A stretch of DNA of 64,000 nucleotides, from assembly GCF_016792905.1 (NCBI RefSeq), contig NZ_JAEULP010000071.1, positions 1-64,000 of the forward strand. The letters run 5' to 3'. Every line of letters begins with the position of its first letter. Position 1 is the first letter of the stretch. Source of the DNA: Tabrizicola sp. (GTDB taxonomy: Bacteria; Pseudomonadota; Alphaproteobacteria; Rhodobacterales; Rhodobacteraceae). Positions 45,541 through 55,679 of this stretch are shown piece by piece. The position numbers and the translations under genes were made by a program. Below the pieces are notes generated by a model. It ran no database searches. It had not been told where the DNA came from and saw only the letters and a list, made by a program, of their open reading frames with translations.

Positions 45541-46439
45541 CCGATACAACCGTCAAACTTTCGGATGCCGCAATCCGCCGCCGCATGCTGGCCGAGTTCT
45601 GGTTCTACTTCAGCCAGAACCGGGGTGCGGTGCTTGGGCTGATCGTCTTTATCCTTCTGGTGCTGATCGCGGTCTTTGCCGGGCTTCTGGCCCCGCATGA
45701 CCCAACGGTGCAGTATCGCGACGCCCTGCTGGTCCCCCCGATGTGGGAGGAAGGCGGACGCTCGGCCTATGTCTTTGGCACCGATGCCGTCGGGCGGGAC
45801 ATGCTGTCGCGGCTGATCTACGGCGCGCAGTATTCGCTGTTCATCGGCATCGTCGTGGTCTCCATCGCGCTGGTCGGCGGCATCGTCATCGGTCTGCTGG
45901 CCGGTTTCTTCGGCGGCTGGGTCGATACCGTCATCATGCGGGTGATGGACGTGATCCTGGCCTTCCCCTCGCTTCTGCTGGCGCTGGTGCTGGTGGCGGT
46001 GCTGGGGCCGGGGCTGACCAATGCGATGATCGCCATCGCCATCGTCTACCAGCCGCATTTCGCCCGCCTGACCCGCGCCGCCGTGATGTCCGAGATGAAG
46101 CGCGAATATGTCACCGCCGCCCGGGTCGCCGGGGCAGGCAACCTGCGGCTGATGTTCAAGACCATCCTGCCGAACTGCCTGGCCCCGCTGATCGTGCAGG
46201 CGACGCTGTCGTTCTCCTCGGCCGTGCTGGATTCGGCCGCGCTTGGCTTTCTTGGCATGGGCGCGCAGCCGCCCGCGCCGGAATGGGGCACCATGCTGGC
46301 CGAAGCGCGGGAATTCATACTGTCGGCCTGGTGGGTCGTCACTTTCCCCGGCATCGCCATTCTCGTTTCGGTTCTGGCGATCAACCTGATGGGCGACGGT
46401 CTGCGCGACGCCCTTGACCCGAAACTGAAGCGGAGCTGA
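45537..46439 (+). CDS. dppC: Dipeptide ABC transporter permease
   Basis: A 300-residue permease, start 45537 overlapping dppB. VFGTDAVGRDMLSRLIYGAQ, the EAA-like loop (EYVTAARVAGAGNLRLMFKTILPN) and the ending NLMGDGLRDALDPKLK are standard DppC features. It forms the channel with dppB. Confidence 0.94.
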   Translation: MTDTTVKLSDAAIRRRMLAEFWFYFSQNRGAVLGLIVFILLVLIAVFAGLLAPHDPTVQYRDALLVPPMWEEGGRSAYVFGTDAVGRDMLSRLIYGAQYSLFIGIVVVSIALVGGIVIGLLAGFFGGWVDTVIMRVMDVILAFPSLLLALVLVAVLGPGLTNAMIAIAIVYQPHFARLTRAAVMSEMKREYVTAARVAGAGNLRLMFKTILPNCLAPLIVQATLSFSSAVLDSAALGFLGMGAQPPAPEWGTMLAEAREFILSAWWVVTFPGIAILVSVLAINLMGDGLRDALDPKLKRS

Positions 46440-46442
46440 CAG

Positions 46443-47282
46443 ATGGCGCTTCTGAACATCCGCAACCTCACGGTCAAATTCGCCACCGCCACCGGCAGCT
46501 TTACCGCCGTCGACGGGATCGACGTGTCCGTCGACAAGGGCGAGGTTCTGGCCATCGTCGGCGAATCTGGCTCGGGCAAATCGGTGTCGATGCTGGCGGT
46601 GATGGGGCTCTTGCCCGACACCGCCACCATCACCGCCGACGAGATAACCTATGACGGGCAGGACATCTCGAACCTCACCCCCGCGCTGCGCCGCAAACTG
46701 ATCGGGCGCGAGATCACGATGATCTTCCAGGAACCCGTCGCCTCCCTGAACCCCAGCTTCACCACCGGCTTCCAGATCGAGGAAGTGCTGCGACTGAACC
46801 TTGGCATGTCCCGTCGCGAGGCCCGCGCCCGCGCGCTTGAGCTGTATCGCGCCGTCGGCATCCCCGAGCCGGAGGAGAAGCTGAAGGCCTATCCGCACCA
46901 GATGTCGGGCGGGCAATGCCAGCGGGTGATGATCGCCATGGCCATCGCCAGCAATCCGCGCCTCTTGATCGCCGACGAACCGACCACGGCGCTGGATGTG
47001 ACGATCCAGAAGCAGATCCTCGACCTTCTGATGAAGCTGCAAGAGGATTACGGCATGGCCCTGATCCTGATCACCCATGACATGGGCGTGGTGGCCGAAA
47101 CCGCCGACCGGGTGGTGGTGCAGTACAAGGGCAAGAAGATGGAAGAGGCCGACGTGCTGTCGCTGTTCGAAAGCCCGCAGAACCCCTATACGCGCGCGCT
47201 TCTCTCGGCCCTGCCCGAGAATGCCACCGGCGACCGGCTGCCCACCGTGTCCGACTTCTTCACGCAGGAGGCCGCAGGATGA
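46443..47282 (+). CDS. dppD: Dipeptide ABC transporter ATPase, short form
   Basis: A 279-residue ATPase: Walker A GESGSGKS, signature MSGGQCQR, Walker [14 protein letters not shown]. It ends soon after the nucleotide-binding domain and lacks the Cys-rich C-terminal extension found in most DppD proteins (about 330 residues). Its stop overlaps the dppF start (ATGA at 47279-47282). Confidence 0.92.
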   Translation: MALLNIRNLTVKFATATGSFTAVDGIDVSVDKGEVLAIVGESGSGKSVSMLAVMGLLPDTATITADEITYDGQDISNLTPALRRKLIGREITMIFQEPVASLNPSFTTGFQIEEVLRLNLGMSRREARARALELYRAVGIPEPEEKLKAYPHQMSGGQCQRVMIAMAIASNPRLLIADEPTTALDVTIQKQILDLLMKLQEDYGMALILITHDMGVVAETADRVVVQYKGKKMEEADVLSLFESPQNPYTRALLSALPENATGDRLPTVSDFFTQEAAG

Positions 47283-48121
47283 CCGCTGTTGTCGAAGGTC
47301 GCACCATCATCCAGGACTATCACATCCCCGGCGGCCTCTTCGGCGGCGCCAAGACGGTGCGAGCGCTGAAAGGCGTGGATTTCAAGGTGGAGAAGGGCAA
47401 GACCCTCGCCATCGTCGGCGAAAGCGGCTCGGGCAAGTCCACGCTGGCCCGGGTGATCGCGCTGATCGACGCCCCCACGGGCGGTGAGTTGCTGATCGAC
47501 GGCCAGCGCGTCGACATCAGCGCCAGGCGCCCCGGCCCCGAGATGCGGTCCAAGGTGCAGATGGTGTTCCAGAACCCCTATGGCAGCCTGAACCCGCGCC
47601 AGAAGATCGGCGATGTGTTGATGGAGCCCATGGTGATCAACACCCAGGTTCCCGCAGCCGAACGCCGCGAGCGGGCCGAGGCGATGCTGAAGAAGGTCGG
47701 GCTGCAACCGGAACATTTCAACCGCTATCCCCACATGTTCTCGGGCGGGCAGCGCCAGCGCATCGCCATCGCGCGGGCCTTGATGCTGAACCCCTCGCTG
47801 CTGGTGCTGGACGAACCCGTCTCGGCGCTGGACCTGTCGGTGCAGGCGCAGGTGCTGAACCTGCTGGCCGATCTGCAGGACGAGTTCGGGCTGACCTATG
47901 TCTTCGTCAGCCATGACCTGTCGGTCGTGCGCTACATCGCCGACGACGTGATGGTGATCTCGAAAGGCGAGGCGGTTGAACAGGGCAGCCGCGAGGCGAT
48001 CTTTGCCGACCCGCAACACCCCTATACCCGCCAGCTGTTCGCGGCGACCCCGGTGACGGACGTGTCCGCCATCCGCACAAGGGTGGAACGGCGCCGTCTT
48101 GCGCGGGCAGGGGCAGTGTAG
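47279..48121 (+). CDS. dppF: Dipeptide ABC transporter ATPase, short form
   Basis: A 280-residue ATPase coupled to dppD: Walker [10 protein letters not shown], signature FSGGQRQR, Walker B LLVLDEPVSALDL. Like its partner it stops shortly after the nucleotide-binding domain. Last gene of the M24-dppABCDF operon; it converges on the S9 peptidase gene. Confidence 0.93.
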   Translation: MTAVVEGRTIIQDYHIPGGLFGGAKTVRALKGVDFKVEKGKTLAIVGESGSGKSTLARVIALIDAPTGGELLIDGQRVDISARRPGPEMRSKVQMVFQNPYGSLNPRQKIGDVLMEPMVINTQVPAAERRERAEAMLKKVGLQPEHFNRYPHMFSGGQRQRIAIARALMLNPSLLVLDEPVSALDLSVQAQVLNLLADLQDEFGLTYVFVSHDLSVVRYIADDVMVISKGEAVEQGSREAIFADPQHPYTRQLFAATPVTDVSAIRTRVERRRLARAGAV

Positions 48122-48497
48122 CCCCCGCGCCGCCATCGAACCGGTGATCGCCCGCGGCCCGTGCTGCCGCCTGGTCTGAATTCGGGACGCAGGGCAGGAA
48201 GGCGACCCATTCGGCCAGGGTCAGACCCGCTCCAGCGCGATGGCAATGTCCTGGTCGACGCTGATGCACAAGCTGGACAGGGACCGCCGCCCGAACCACC
48301 AGCTTCAAGCAGCATAGTCTGAACCCAGTGGTGCAGAATTTTCTGCTTCAAAATCAGGGTGCCCGTTCCAAATCAGTCGACGAGACAAAGCCGTCGCAAG
48401 GTGTTTCCTGCGATAGGTTCACGCCGTCAAACCGTGTGGTGGGACAACTGGCGAACCGCTCTGCGAAGATGTCATCGGCGAAAGCTGCCTGCACGCG
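48122..48497. other. Convergent intergenic region
   Basis: 376 bases between the converging dppF and S9 peptidase genes. No gene is recognisable on either strand. GCAGAATTTTCTGC at 48333-48346 is a 6-bp-arm palindrome, the only clear symmetric element; it lacks a T-run and is a weak terminator candidate. Confidence 0.5.
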
Positions 48498-50312
48498 TCA
48501 AACAGGTGCCGTTGCAACGTCGAGAAACGCATTTTGAAGGAACTCTGCGCTTTTTCGCAGATAGCGTTCCACATTCCGTCGTCTGAATACGCCATGCCCT
48601 TCGTCGGCGAACAGAAGGACCTCATGCCGAATCTTCGCCCTGGTCAAATCCCGGATGGCCGCGTGGGTGTTTTCTGGCCCGACGTTGGAATCTGCCAGCC
48701 CGTGTACAATCAGGACGTGCCCCCGTATGTGGTCTACAAACCGGCCAGGGGAGGCATTGGCGTACTTCTCGGGAAACTCCTCGGGTGTGCCGCCCATCAT
48801 CTCTTCGGAATAGGCTCGGCCATGGGGCATTTCGGTAGCGTGGTAATCGATGTCCAGCCGGTACATGCCGCACATCGGAATGGCGGCGGTTACAAGGTCG
48901 GCGTGGCGGGTGATGGCGAACCAGCTGGAGAAGCCGCCGTAGGAATTGCCTGCCACCGCGATCGGGCCGGGGATGCCTGCGGCAAGGGCGGCCTCCAGCC
49001 CGGCACGGATGTCGGCCTGTTCGCGCCCGCCCCAGCCGTCTTCCTTCACCGCCTCGCGGTGGGCGTAGCCGAAGCCAGTCGAGCCGCGATAGTTGGGGTC
49101 GAGGACGGCATAGCCCTGTGCGACCCAGAACTGGATCTTGGGATTCACCCAGTCCTCGGAATGCCAGGTCGGGCCGCCGTGGACATGGGCGATCAAGCCT
49201 TTGGGCCGGCCTTCGGGCCGGTAGAGCCAGCCTTGCATCGGGCGCCCGTCCGGCGCGGTCCAGCGAAAGTCCTGCGGCGCGGTGTGGCGGCGCCTTGGTT
49301 CGGGGGCGGCACGGAAGATTGCGCGGCAGGTGCCGTCGGCCGCGATTGCGACAAGGTCGTGGGGACTGTCGGCATCATAGGCCTCGGCCAGCCAGCCGCC
49401 GTCGGGCAGGGCGGCATGAGGCAAGAGGCTGCGGCGGCCGGAGAGGTTGGGCAGGGGGTGGATGCCTTTCGGCCCGACAAGCGATGCGCGCGTATGGCTT
49501 TCAACGTGGTGGATGCAGAGGAAGTCGTCTCCGGTTCCGCCGAGGATGGAATGGGGGCAGAGGTCCGGCTCTGAGGCGAGCCAGTCCACCGCGCCGCTGG
49601 AAAGGCCAAGAACGCCCATCTTGTCGCACCCGTCGTGGTCGCAGGCGAAGGCGATGCGGTCGTCGTTCAGCCAGGCGGCAAGGACGTTGTTCGTTTCGCC
49701 CAAGTCCAGGACCTTGCGGGACTCGCCGCCGGCGACAGGGACGGTCCATAGCTGGTAGCCGCCCGGCGCGCGGTCGCTGCGGTGCCACAGGAGGCGGCTG
49801 CCGTCGGGTGAAAGCTGGGGGCCGACGTAGAAATGCGGCGGGCTGTCGGCAGAGGCAAGGCAGCTGCGCAGGCCGGTCGTCAGGTCCTGCCGCCAGAGCC
49901 AGGCGCCTTGGGTGACTTCGTTTCGGTGGTAGTCGAAGTCGGCGAGGAAGAAGAGGGCCGAGCCGTCCTTGGCCAGGACCCCGCCATAGACGTAGTGCGT
50001 GTCCTGGGTGGGCGTGATCTGGGTCAGAGCCTTGGTTTCGCGGTCGAGGATGAGCAGGTGGTCATGCTCGTTCGCGTTAAGCGACTGGGCGAGGATCAGG
50101 CGGCGGCCGTCGGGGGCGACGTCGCGGATCAGGTAGTGGTCCCGCCCGTCGGTCAGCATCCGGGGCGGGGCGGAACCGTCTAGGGGCGCGCACCAGACAT
50201 TCTCGGTGTCGGTCAGGCCCGCCATGCACCAGAAGGCCCAGCAGCCATCCGCACTGGCGTGGATGTTCGAAAGCTGGGGCAGGGCGGCCCAGAGGGTGGC
50301 GAGGTCGGTCAT
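48498..50312 (-). CDS. S9-family prolyl oligopeptidase-like peptidase
   Basis: A 604-residue serine peptidase: an N-terminal beta-propeller (about 1-350, with repeated WxxPVAGG- and SPDG-type blades) and a C-terminal alpha/beta hydrolase domain with HVHGGPTWH, nucleophile Ser457 in GNSYGGFS, the Asp loop HGLADSNVGPEN and the His in DEGHGVF. There is no signal peptide, so it acts in the cytoplasm on short peptides. The start 50312 overlaps the stop of the upstream ABC ATPase (ATGA), making it the last gene of a long minus-strand operon that imports peptides. Confidence 0.92.
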   Translation of the reverse strand: MTDLATLWAALPQLSNIHASADGCWAFWCMAGLTDTENVWCAPLDGSAPPRMLTDGRDHYLIRDVAPDGRRLILAQSLNANEHDHLLILDRETKALTQITPTQDTHYVYGGVLAKDGSALFFLADFDYHRNEVTQGAWLWRQDLTTGLRSCLASADSPPHFYVGPQLSPDGSRLLWHRSDRAPGGYQLWTVPVAGGESRKVLDLGETNNVLAAWLNDDRIAFACDHDGCDKMGVLGLSSGAVDWLASEPDLCPHSILGGTGDDFLCIHHVESHTRASLVGPKGIHPLPNLSGRRSLLPHAALPDGGWLAEAYDADSPHDLVAIAADGTCRAIFRAAPEPRRRHTAPQDFRWTAPDGRPMQGWLYRPEGRPKGLIAHVHGGPTWHSEDWVNPKIQFWVAQGYAVLDPNYRGSTGFGYAHREAVKEDGWGGREQADIRAGLEAALAAGIPGPIAVAGNSYGGFSSWFAITRHADLVTAAIPMCGMYRLDIDYHATEMPHGRAYSEEMMGGTPEEFPEKYANASPGRFVDHIRGHVLIVHGLADSNVGPENTHAAIRDLTRAKIRHEVLLFADEGHGVFRRRNVERYLRKSAEFLQNAFLDVATAPV

Positions 50313-51276
50313 GGGCCCTCGATGAAATGGCAGGCGGCGAGGCGGTCGGGGGCGACTTCGCGTAGGACGGGGCGGGTGGAGCGGCAGAGGTCGGCGGCTT
50401 TCGGGCAGCGGCTGGCGAAGACGCAGCCGGGCGGGGGGGAGAGGACCGAGGGGAGTTCCCCTGCGAGCGCGGTGCCGACGCGGCCCTTCTCGCGCCGGGG
50501 GTCGGGTTCGGGGACGGCCTGCATCAGGGCCTGGGAATAAGGGTGTAGGGCCTTGGCGTAGAAGGCGCTGCGGGGCGCGTGTTCGACGACGCGACCGAGG
50601 CACATAACCATCACGTCATGGCTGATGTGTCGCACGACGGCAAGGTTGTGCGAGATGAAGACGAGGGCGAGGCCCATGCGTTCCTGCAAGTCCATCAGGA
50701 GGTTGATGACCTGGGCCTGGATCGAGACGTCCAGCGCCGAGACGGGTTCGTCGCAGATGATGAGCTTAGGCCGCCCGACCAGGGCCCGGGCGATACCGAC
50801 GCGCTGTGCCTGACCGCCCGACAGTTCATGCGGGTAACGGTCCGCGAAATCGGCAGAGAGGCCGACCTGCCCCAAAGCCTCGATGGCACGGGCGCGGGCT
50901 TCGGCGCGGGTGAGACCGGGCTCGAAGGTGGCGAGCGGGCGGCTGACGATGCGGGCGAGGGTCATGCGAGGATCGAGGGCGGCGACCGGGTCCTGGAAGA
51001 TGATCTGCATCTCGGACCGGCGGCGGCGCAGGTCGGGGATCGTGGCCATGTCCTGCCCTTGCCACAGGACCTGCCCTCCGGTCGGCGCGATCAGACGCAG
51101 GAGCGCCCGGCCGAGGGTGGACTTGCCGCAGCCGGATTCGCCAACGACGCCAAGGGTGCGGCCCGGCTCCAGCGTGAAGGAAACCTCGTGGACGATGGGC
51201 AGTAGGCGCGGGCCGGAGAGCAGACTCGCGCCCGGCACCTTGTAGCCCACCCCGAGATTGCGTGCCTCCAGCAAGG

Positions 51277-51280
<4 letters not shown>
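50309..51280 (-). CDS. Oligopeptide-type ABC transporter ATPase (OppF type)
   Basis: A 323-residue ATPase with Walker A GESGCGKST, signature LSGGQAQR, Walker B LIICDEPVSALDV and the complete C-terminal extension with Cys motif (CVFASRCPKAADLC). It overlaps its neighbours by 4 bases at each end (upstream partner stop at 51277). Confidence 0.94.
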
Positions 51281-52246
<966 letters not shown>

Positions 52247-52257
<11 letters not shown>

Positions 52258-53119
52258 TGGGATCAAAGGCATCGCGCAGCCCGTCGGCGATGAAGTTCAG
52301 GCAGAGGAGCACGAGGGCCAGAAGCCCCCCGGGCAGGAGGAGAAGGCGGAGGTCGCTGTCCATCGCCGCAGTCCCGGTCTGGATAAGATTGCCCCAGCTG
52401 GCCTGCGGTTCCTTGATGCCGATGCCAAGGAAGGAGAGGAAGGATTCCGACAGGATCACCTCGGGCACCAGGAGCGAGCCGTAGACGATGACGGTGGACA
52501 TGCAGTTCGGCACGATGTGTTGCAGCACAATCGCGGGGCCGGTCATGCCCCCCGCCCGCGCGGCCTGAACGAACTCGCGTTGGGCGAGCGACTGCGCCTG
52601 AGCGCGGACGATCACCGCGGGAGTGAGCCAGAGGGTGAAGACGATGGCCGAGAAGAGGGCGACGTTTCCGCCGCCGAACAGGAGGCTGAGAAGGATGACG
52701 AGGATCACGTAGGGAAAGCCGTAAAGGATTTCGACGAGTCGCATCATGAAGCCATCGGTGCGACCGCCGACATAGCCCGCGACAGCGCCGTAGAGGACGC
52801 CGATCACCCCGGCCACCAGCGCGCCGAGAAAGCCGATCGTCAGCGACACCTGCCCGCCTTCCAGGACGCGGACCAGAAGGTCACGGCCGAAATCGTCGGT
52901 GCCGAAAAGGTGGGGCCAGATGAATGCGGCCGGGGCGGAGATGAAGTCGAAATCCGCGTCCTCGCCGGAGAAGGGAAAGGCGTAGGGCCCGAGGAAGCAC
53001 AGCACCACAATCGCGGCCAGCACCACCACCGAGGCCATGGAAAGCCCGTTCTGCCGAAAGCGGCGCAGTTGCAGGTGGAATGTCGAGGTGCCGCGCGGCG
53101 GGGCGAGATCAACGCTCAT
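52247..53119 (-). CDS. Oligopeptide-type ABC transporter permease (OppC type)
   Basis: A 290-residue permease: LFGTDDFGRDLLVRVLEGG, an EAA-like loop (EFVQAARAGGMTGPAIVLQHIVPN) and the ending NFIADGLRDAFDPN. It overlaps the OppB-type gene by 11 bases and the OppD-type gene by 11 bases. Confidence 0.93.
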
Positions 53120-54032
53120 TGCGGATTCTCGGGTCGAGGATCGCCCGGATCACATCCGTCGCGATGTTGAACAGGATGAGGATGCCGCCGTAAAGGAGCG
53201 TAATCCCCATGACCAGCGGGTAGTCGCGGTTCAGCGCCGCATCGACGAAATGCCGTCCGATACCCGGCACGGCGAAGATCGTCTCGATCAGGATCGAGCC
53301 GGTGATGATCGCTGCCGTCGCCGGGCCAAGGTAGGCGATCACTGGCAGAAGCGCGCCGGTCAGGGTGTGGCGCCAGAGGACGCGGTGCCAGCCGATGCCC
53401 TTGGCCCTGGCAGTGCGGACGTAGTTTTCGCGCAGGGTCTCGATCATCGAAGTGCGGGTGAGGCGGCTGATGTAGGCGATGTTGGGCAAGGCCAGCACGA
53501 TCACCGGCAGGACCAAAGACCGCCAGCCGTCATTGATGCCGCCCACCGGCAGCCAGTTCAGTCGCAGCGCGAAGGTGGCCTGCAACAGGGGGCCTATGAC
53601 AAAAATCGGGATGGCTATGCCGACGACGCCGACAGTCCCGGCAAGGTAGTCGGTTGCCGAGTTCCGCCGGAGCGCCCCGGCAAGGCCAAGGGCCACGCCG
53701 ACCATCGCGGCGATCACCACGGCCCAGAAGCCGATGGTGAGCGAGTAGGGCAAACCGCTCGCAATGAGGTCGTTGACCGAATAGTCGCGGTGCCGGGTAG
53801 ACGGGCCAAGGTCCAGGCGCAGCACCCCCCAGACAAAGCGTCCGAATTGCCTCCAGATCGGCTCGTCCAGGTGGAAGGCAGCCTCGATATTGGCCTGGAC
53901 TTCGGGGCTGATCTTGCGATTGCGCGAGAAGGGGCCGCCGGGGGCCAGCCGCATGACGAAGAAGGTCAGCGTCACCAGCGCCGCCAGCGTCAGGCCCCCA
54001 TGCCACAGCCGTTTTCCGATGAAGCGGAGCAT
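53109..54032 (-). CDS. Oligopeptide-type ABC transporter permease (OppB type)
   Basis: A 307-residue permease beginning MLRFIGKRLWHGGLTLAALV. The FFVMRLAPGGPF motif is characteristic of the OppB (rather than DppB) branch, and the EAA-like loop reads NYVRTARAKGIGWHRVLWRHTL. It follows the binding-protein gene by 19 bp. Confidence 0.93.
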   Translation of the reverse strand: MLRFIGKRLWHGGLTLAALVTLTFFVMRLAPGGPFSRNRKISPEVQANIEAAFHLDEPIWRQFGRFVWGVLRLDLGPSTRHRDYSVNDLIASGLPYSLTIGFWAVVIAAMVGVALGLAGALRRNSATDYLAGTVGVVGIAIPIFVIGPLLQATFALRLNWLPVGGINDGWRSLVLPVIVLALPNIAYISRLTRTSMIETLRENYVRTARAKGIGWHRVLWRHTLTGALLPVIAYLGPATAAIITGSILIETIFAVPGIGRHFVDAALNRDYPLVMGITLLYGGILILFNIATDVIRAILDPRIRNER

Positions 54033-54051
54033 CCCGCGCAGGTTCCGTTGC

Positions 54052-55653
54052 CTACTCCAATGTCATGAACTGCGAGTTGTGATAGCCGGCCGCTGAGGCG
54101 CCGAAGCCCTTGACGTTCGGCTTGACGAGGTGGCGGTAGGGTTCGATCGAGATCGGCGCGAAGATATAGTCGTCGAGCAGGATCTTCTCGGCCTTGGCCA
54201 GTGCGGGGTAGCGCGTGGCCTTGTCCGGCTGCTGCGCGGCCTCGTCCATCGCGGTGTCGTATTCGGGTTTCTCCCAGCCGTAACCCGGTTCCGCAGAGGG
54301 GCGCATGTAGGACAGGAATGTTTCCGGCCCGGCAAAGTCACCCACCAGATTGTCGGCAAAGATGGTCCAGTCATCGGTGTAGAAAAGGTCAAGCCAGGCT
54401 TTGCGCTCCATCGAGTTCACCTCGACCTCGGCCCCCAGCACCTTCTTCCACATCAGCGCGGCGCCTTGGGCGCGGCGGATGTTGATCTCGGCGACCGTCG
54501 TTGCGATGGACAGTTTCAGCGGATTGTCCGGGCCGTAGCCGGCCTTGGCGTAAAGCTCTTTCGCCAGCGCCTCGCGGTCGGCCTGGGACATGTCGGCTTC
54601 GGCGATGTCGGGGCCCTTGTAGTCGGGGTCGAAGCCGCCCGCATAATTCAGCTTGGGCGTCGCGCCGCCCTTGACGATCTTGTTCTCCAGCACGTCGCGG
54701 TCCAGTGCCAGCGACAGGGCGCGGCGGAGGTCGATGTTCTGCAGGTCGGGGTTCGACAGGTTGAAGCTGTAGTAGATCAGGTAGGTCGAGGGGAAGACCC
54801 AGACCTCGTCCGGCGTTTCGGCCTTCAGGCGCTCCAGATCGGCCAGCGGAATGTCGTAGGTGATGTCCAGCTCGCCCGCCTGATAGCGCTTGAGTTCGGT
54901 CCCGACGTCCTCGGTCACATGATACTTGACGAAGGGAATCTTCACGTTGGCCGCGTCCCAGTAGTTCGGGTTTTTCTCCAGCAGGACATGGCTTTGCGGC
55001 ACGACCTCCTTGATGACATAGGCCCCGTTCGTGACGACCTTCGCCGGGTCGATGAACACGCCCGCACCGTTCGCATCGAAGCTCGGCGAATGCAGGGGGG
55101 CCATCTGGAACGACCCCATCAGGTCCAGGATATGCGGGGCAGGCGTCTCCATTTCGACGACGACCGTCCGGTCATCCGGAGCGGTCACGCCCAGAACGGA
55201 AGGGTCCTTGGTCTCGCCGTTGGCAAGCGCTGCGGCACCCTTCACCTTGATGGTCGAATAGAAGTAGTAGCCCTTCTCGGACACGGTGTCGGGGTTGAGG
55301 GTTCGCAGAACGTTGTTGACGAAATCCTGCGCAACGAGGGGGTCGCCGTTCGACCACTTCAGCCCCTCGCGCAGGTGGAAGGTGTAGGTCTTGCCGTCGG
55401 CACTCGCCTCCCAGCTTTCCGCGGCGCCGGGGATGATCTTGCCGACCGGATCAAAGCTGATCAGCCCCTCGTAGGCATCCGCCATGATCCACCCGGCCGC
55501 CGAGTCGAAGTTCACCTGCGGGTCGAGCGAGGCCCATTCCGACCCCACGCCGCGGTCGAGCGTATCGTCGGCCAATGCCGGGCCTGTCGCCAGCGAAAGC
55601 GCCAGAGCCGCACCAGCCAGCCACCGCGTCAGCCGTCCTGCCTTTCCGATCAT
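54052..55653 (-). CDS. Oligopeptide-type ABC substrate-binding protein (OppA type)
   Basis: A 533-residue family-5 binding protein with a Sec signal peptide (cleavage near ALADD, about residue 28). The pattern SEWASLDPQVNFDSAAGWIM, GAAESWEASADGKTYTFHLREGLKWSNGDP and VVTNGAYVIKEVVPQSHVLLEKNPNYWD is that of OppA/MppA proteins. With OppBCDF downstream it makes a complete peptide importer, the third such system in this window. Its ligand may be the substrate of the co-transcribed hydrolases. Confidence 0.92.
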   Translation of the reverse strand: MIGKAGRLTRWLAGAALALSLATGPALADDTLDRGVGSEWASLDPQVNFDSAAGWIMADAYEGLISFDPVGKIIPGAAESWEASADGKTYTFHLREGLKWSNGDPLVAQDFVNNVLRTLNPDTVSEKGYYFYSTIKVKGAAALANGETKDPSVLGVTAPDDRTVVVEMETPAPHILDLMGSFQMAPLHSPSFDANGAGVFIDPAKVVTNGAYVIKEVVPQSHVLLEKNPNYWDAANVKIPFVKYHVTEDVGTELKRYQAGELDITYDIPLADLERLKAETPDEVWVFPSTYLIYYSFNLSNPDLQNIDLRRALSLALDRDVLENKIVKGGATPKLNYAGGFDPDYKGPDIAEADMSQADREALAKELYAKAGYGPDNPLKLSIATTVAEINIRRAQGAALMWKKVLGAEVEVNSMERKAWLDLFYTDDWTIFADNLVGDFAGPETFLSYMRPSAEPGYGWEKPEYDTAMDEAAQQPDKATRYPALAKAEKILLDDYIFAPISIEPYRHLVKPNVKGFGASAAGYHNSQFMTLE

Positions 55654-55679
55654 CTACGTCACTCCCCGTTATGGTTGGT

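Noticed and set aside
48498..48700. A separate small gene at the end of the S9 peptidase
   Set aside because: The sequence is the normal C-terminal part of the alpha/beta hydrolase domain, including the catalytic His loop.
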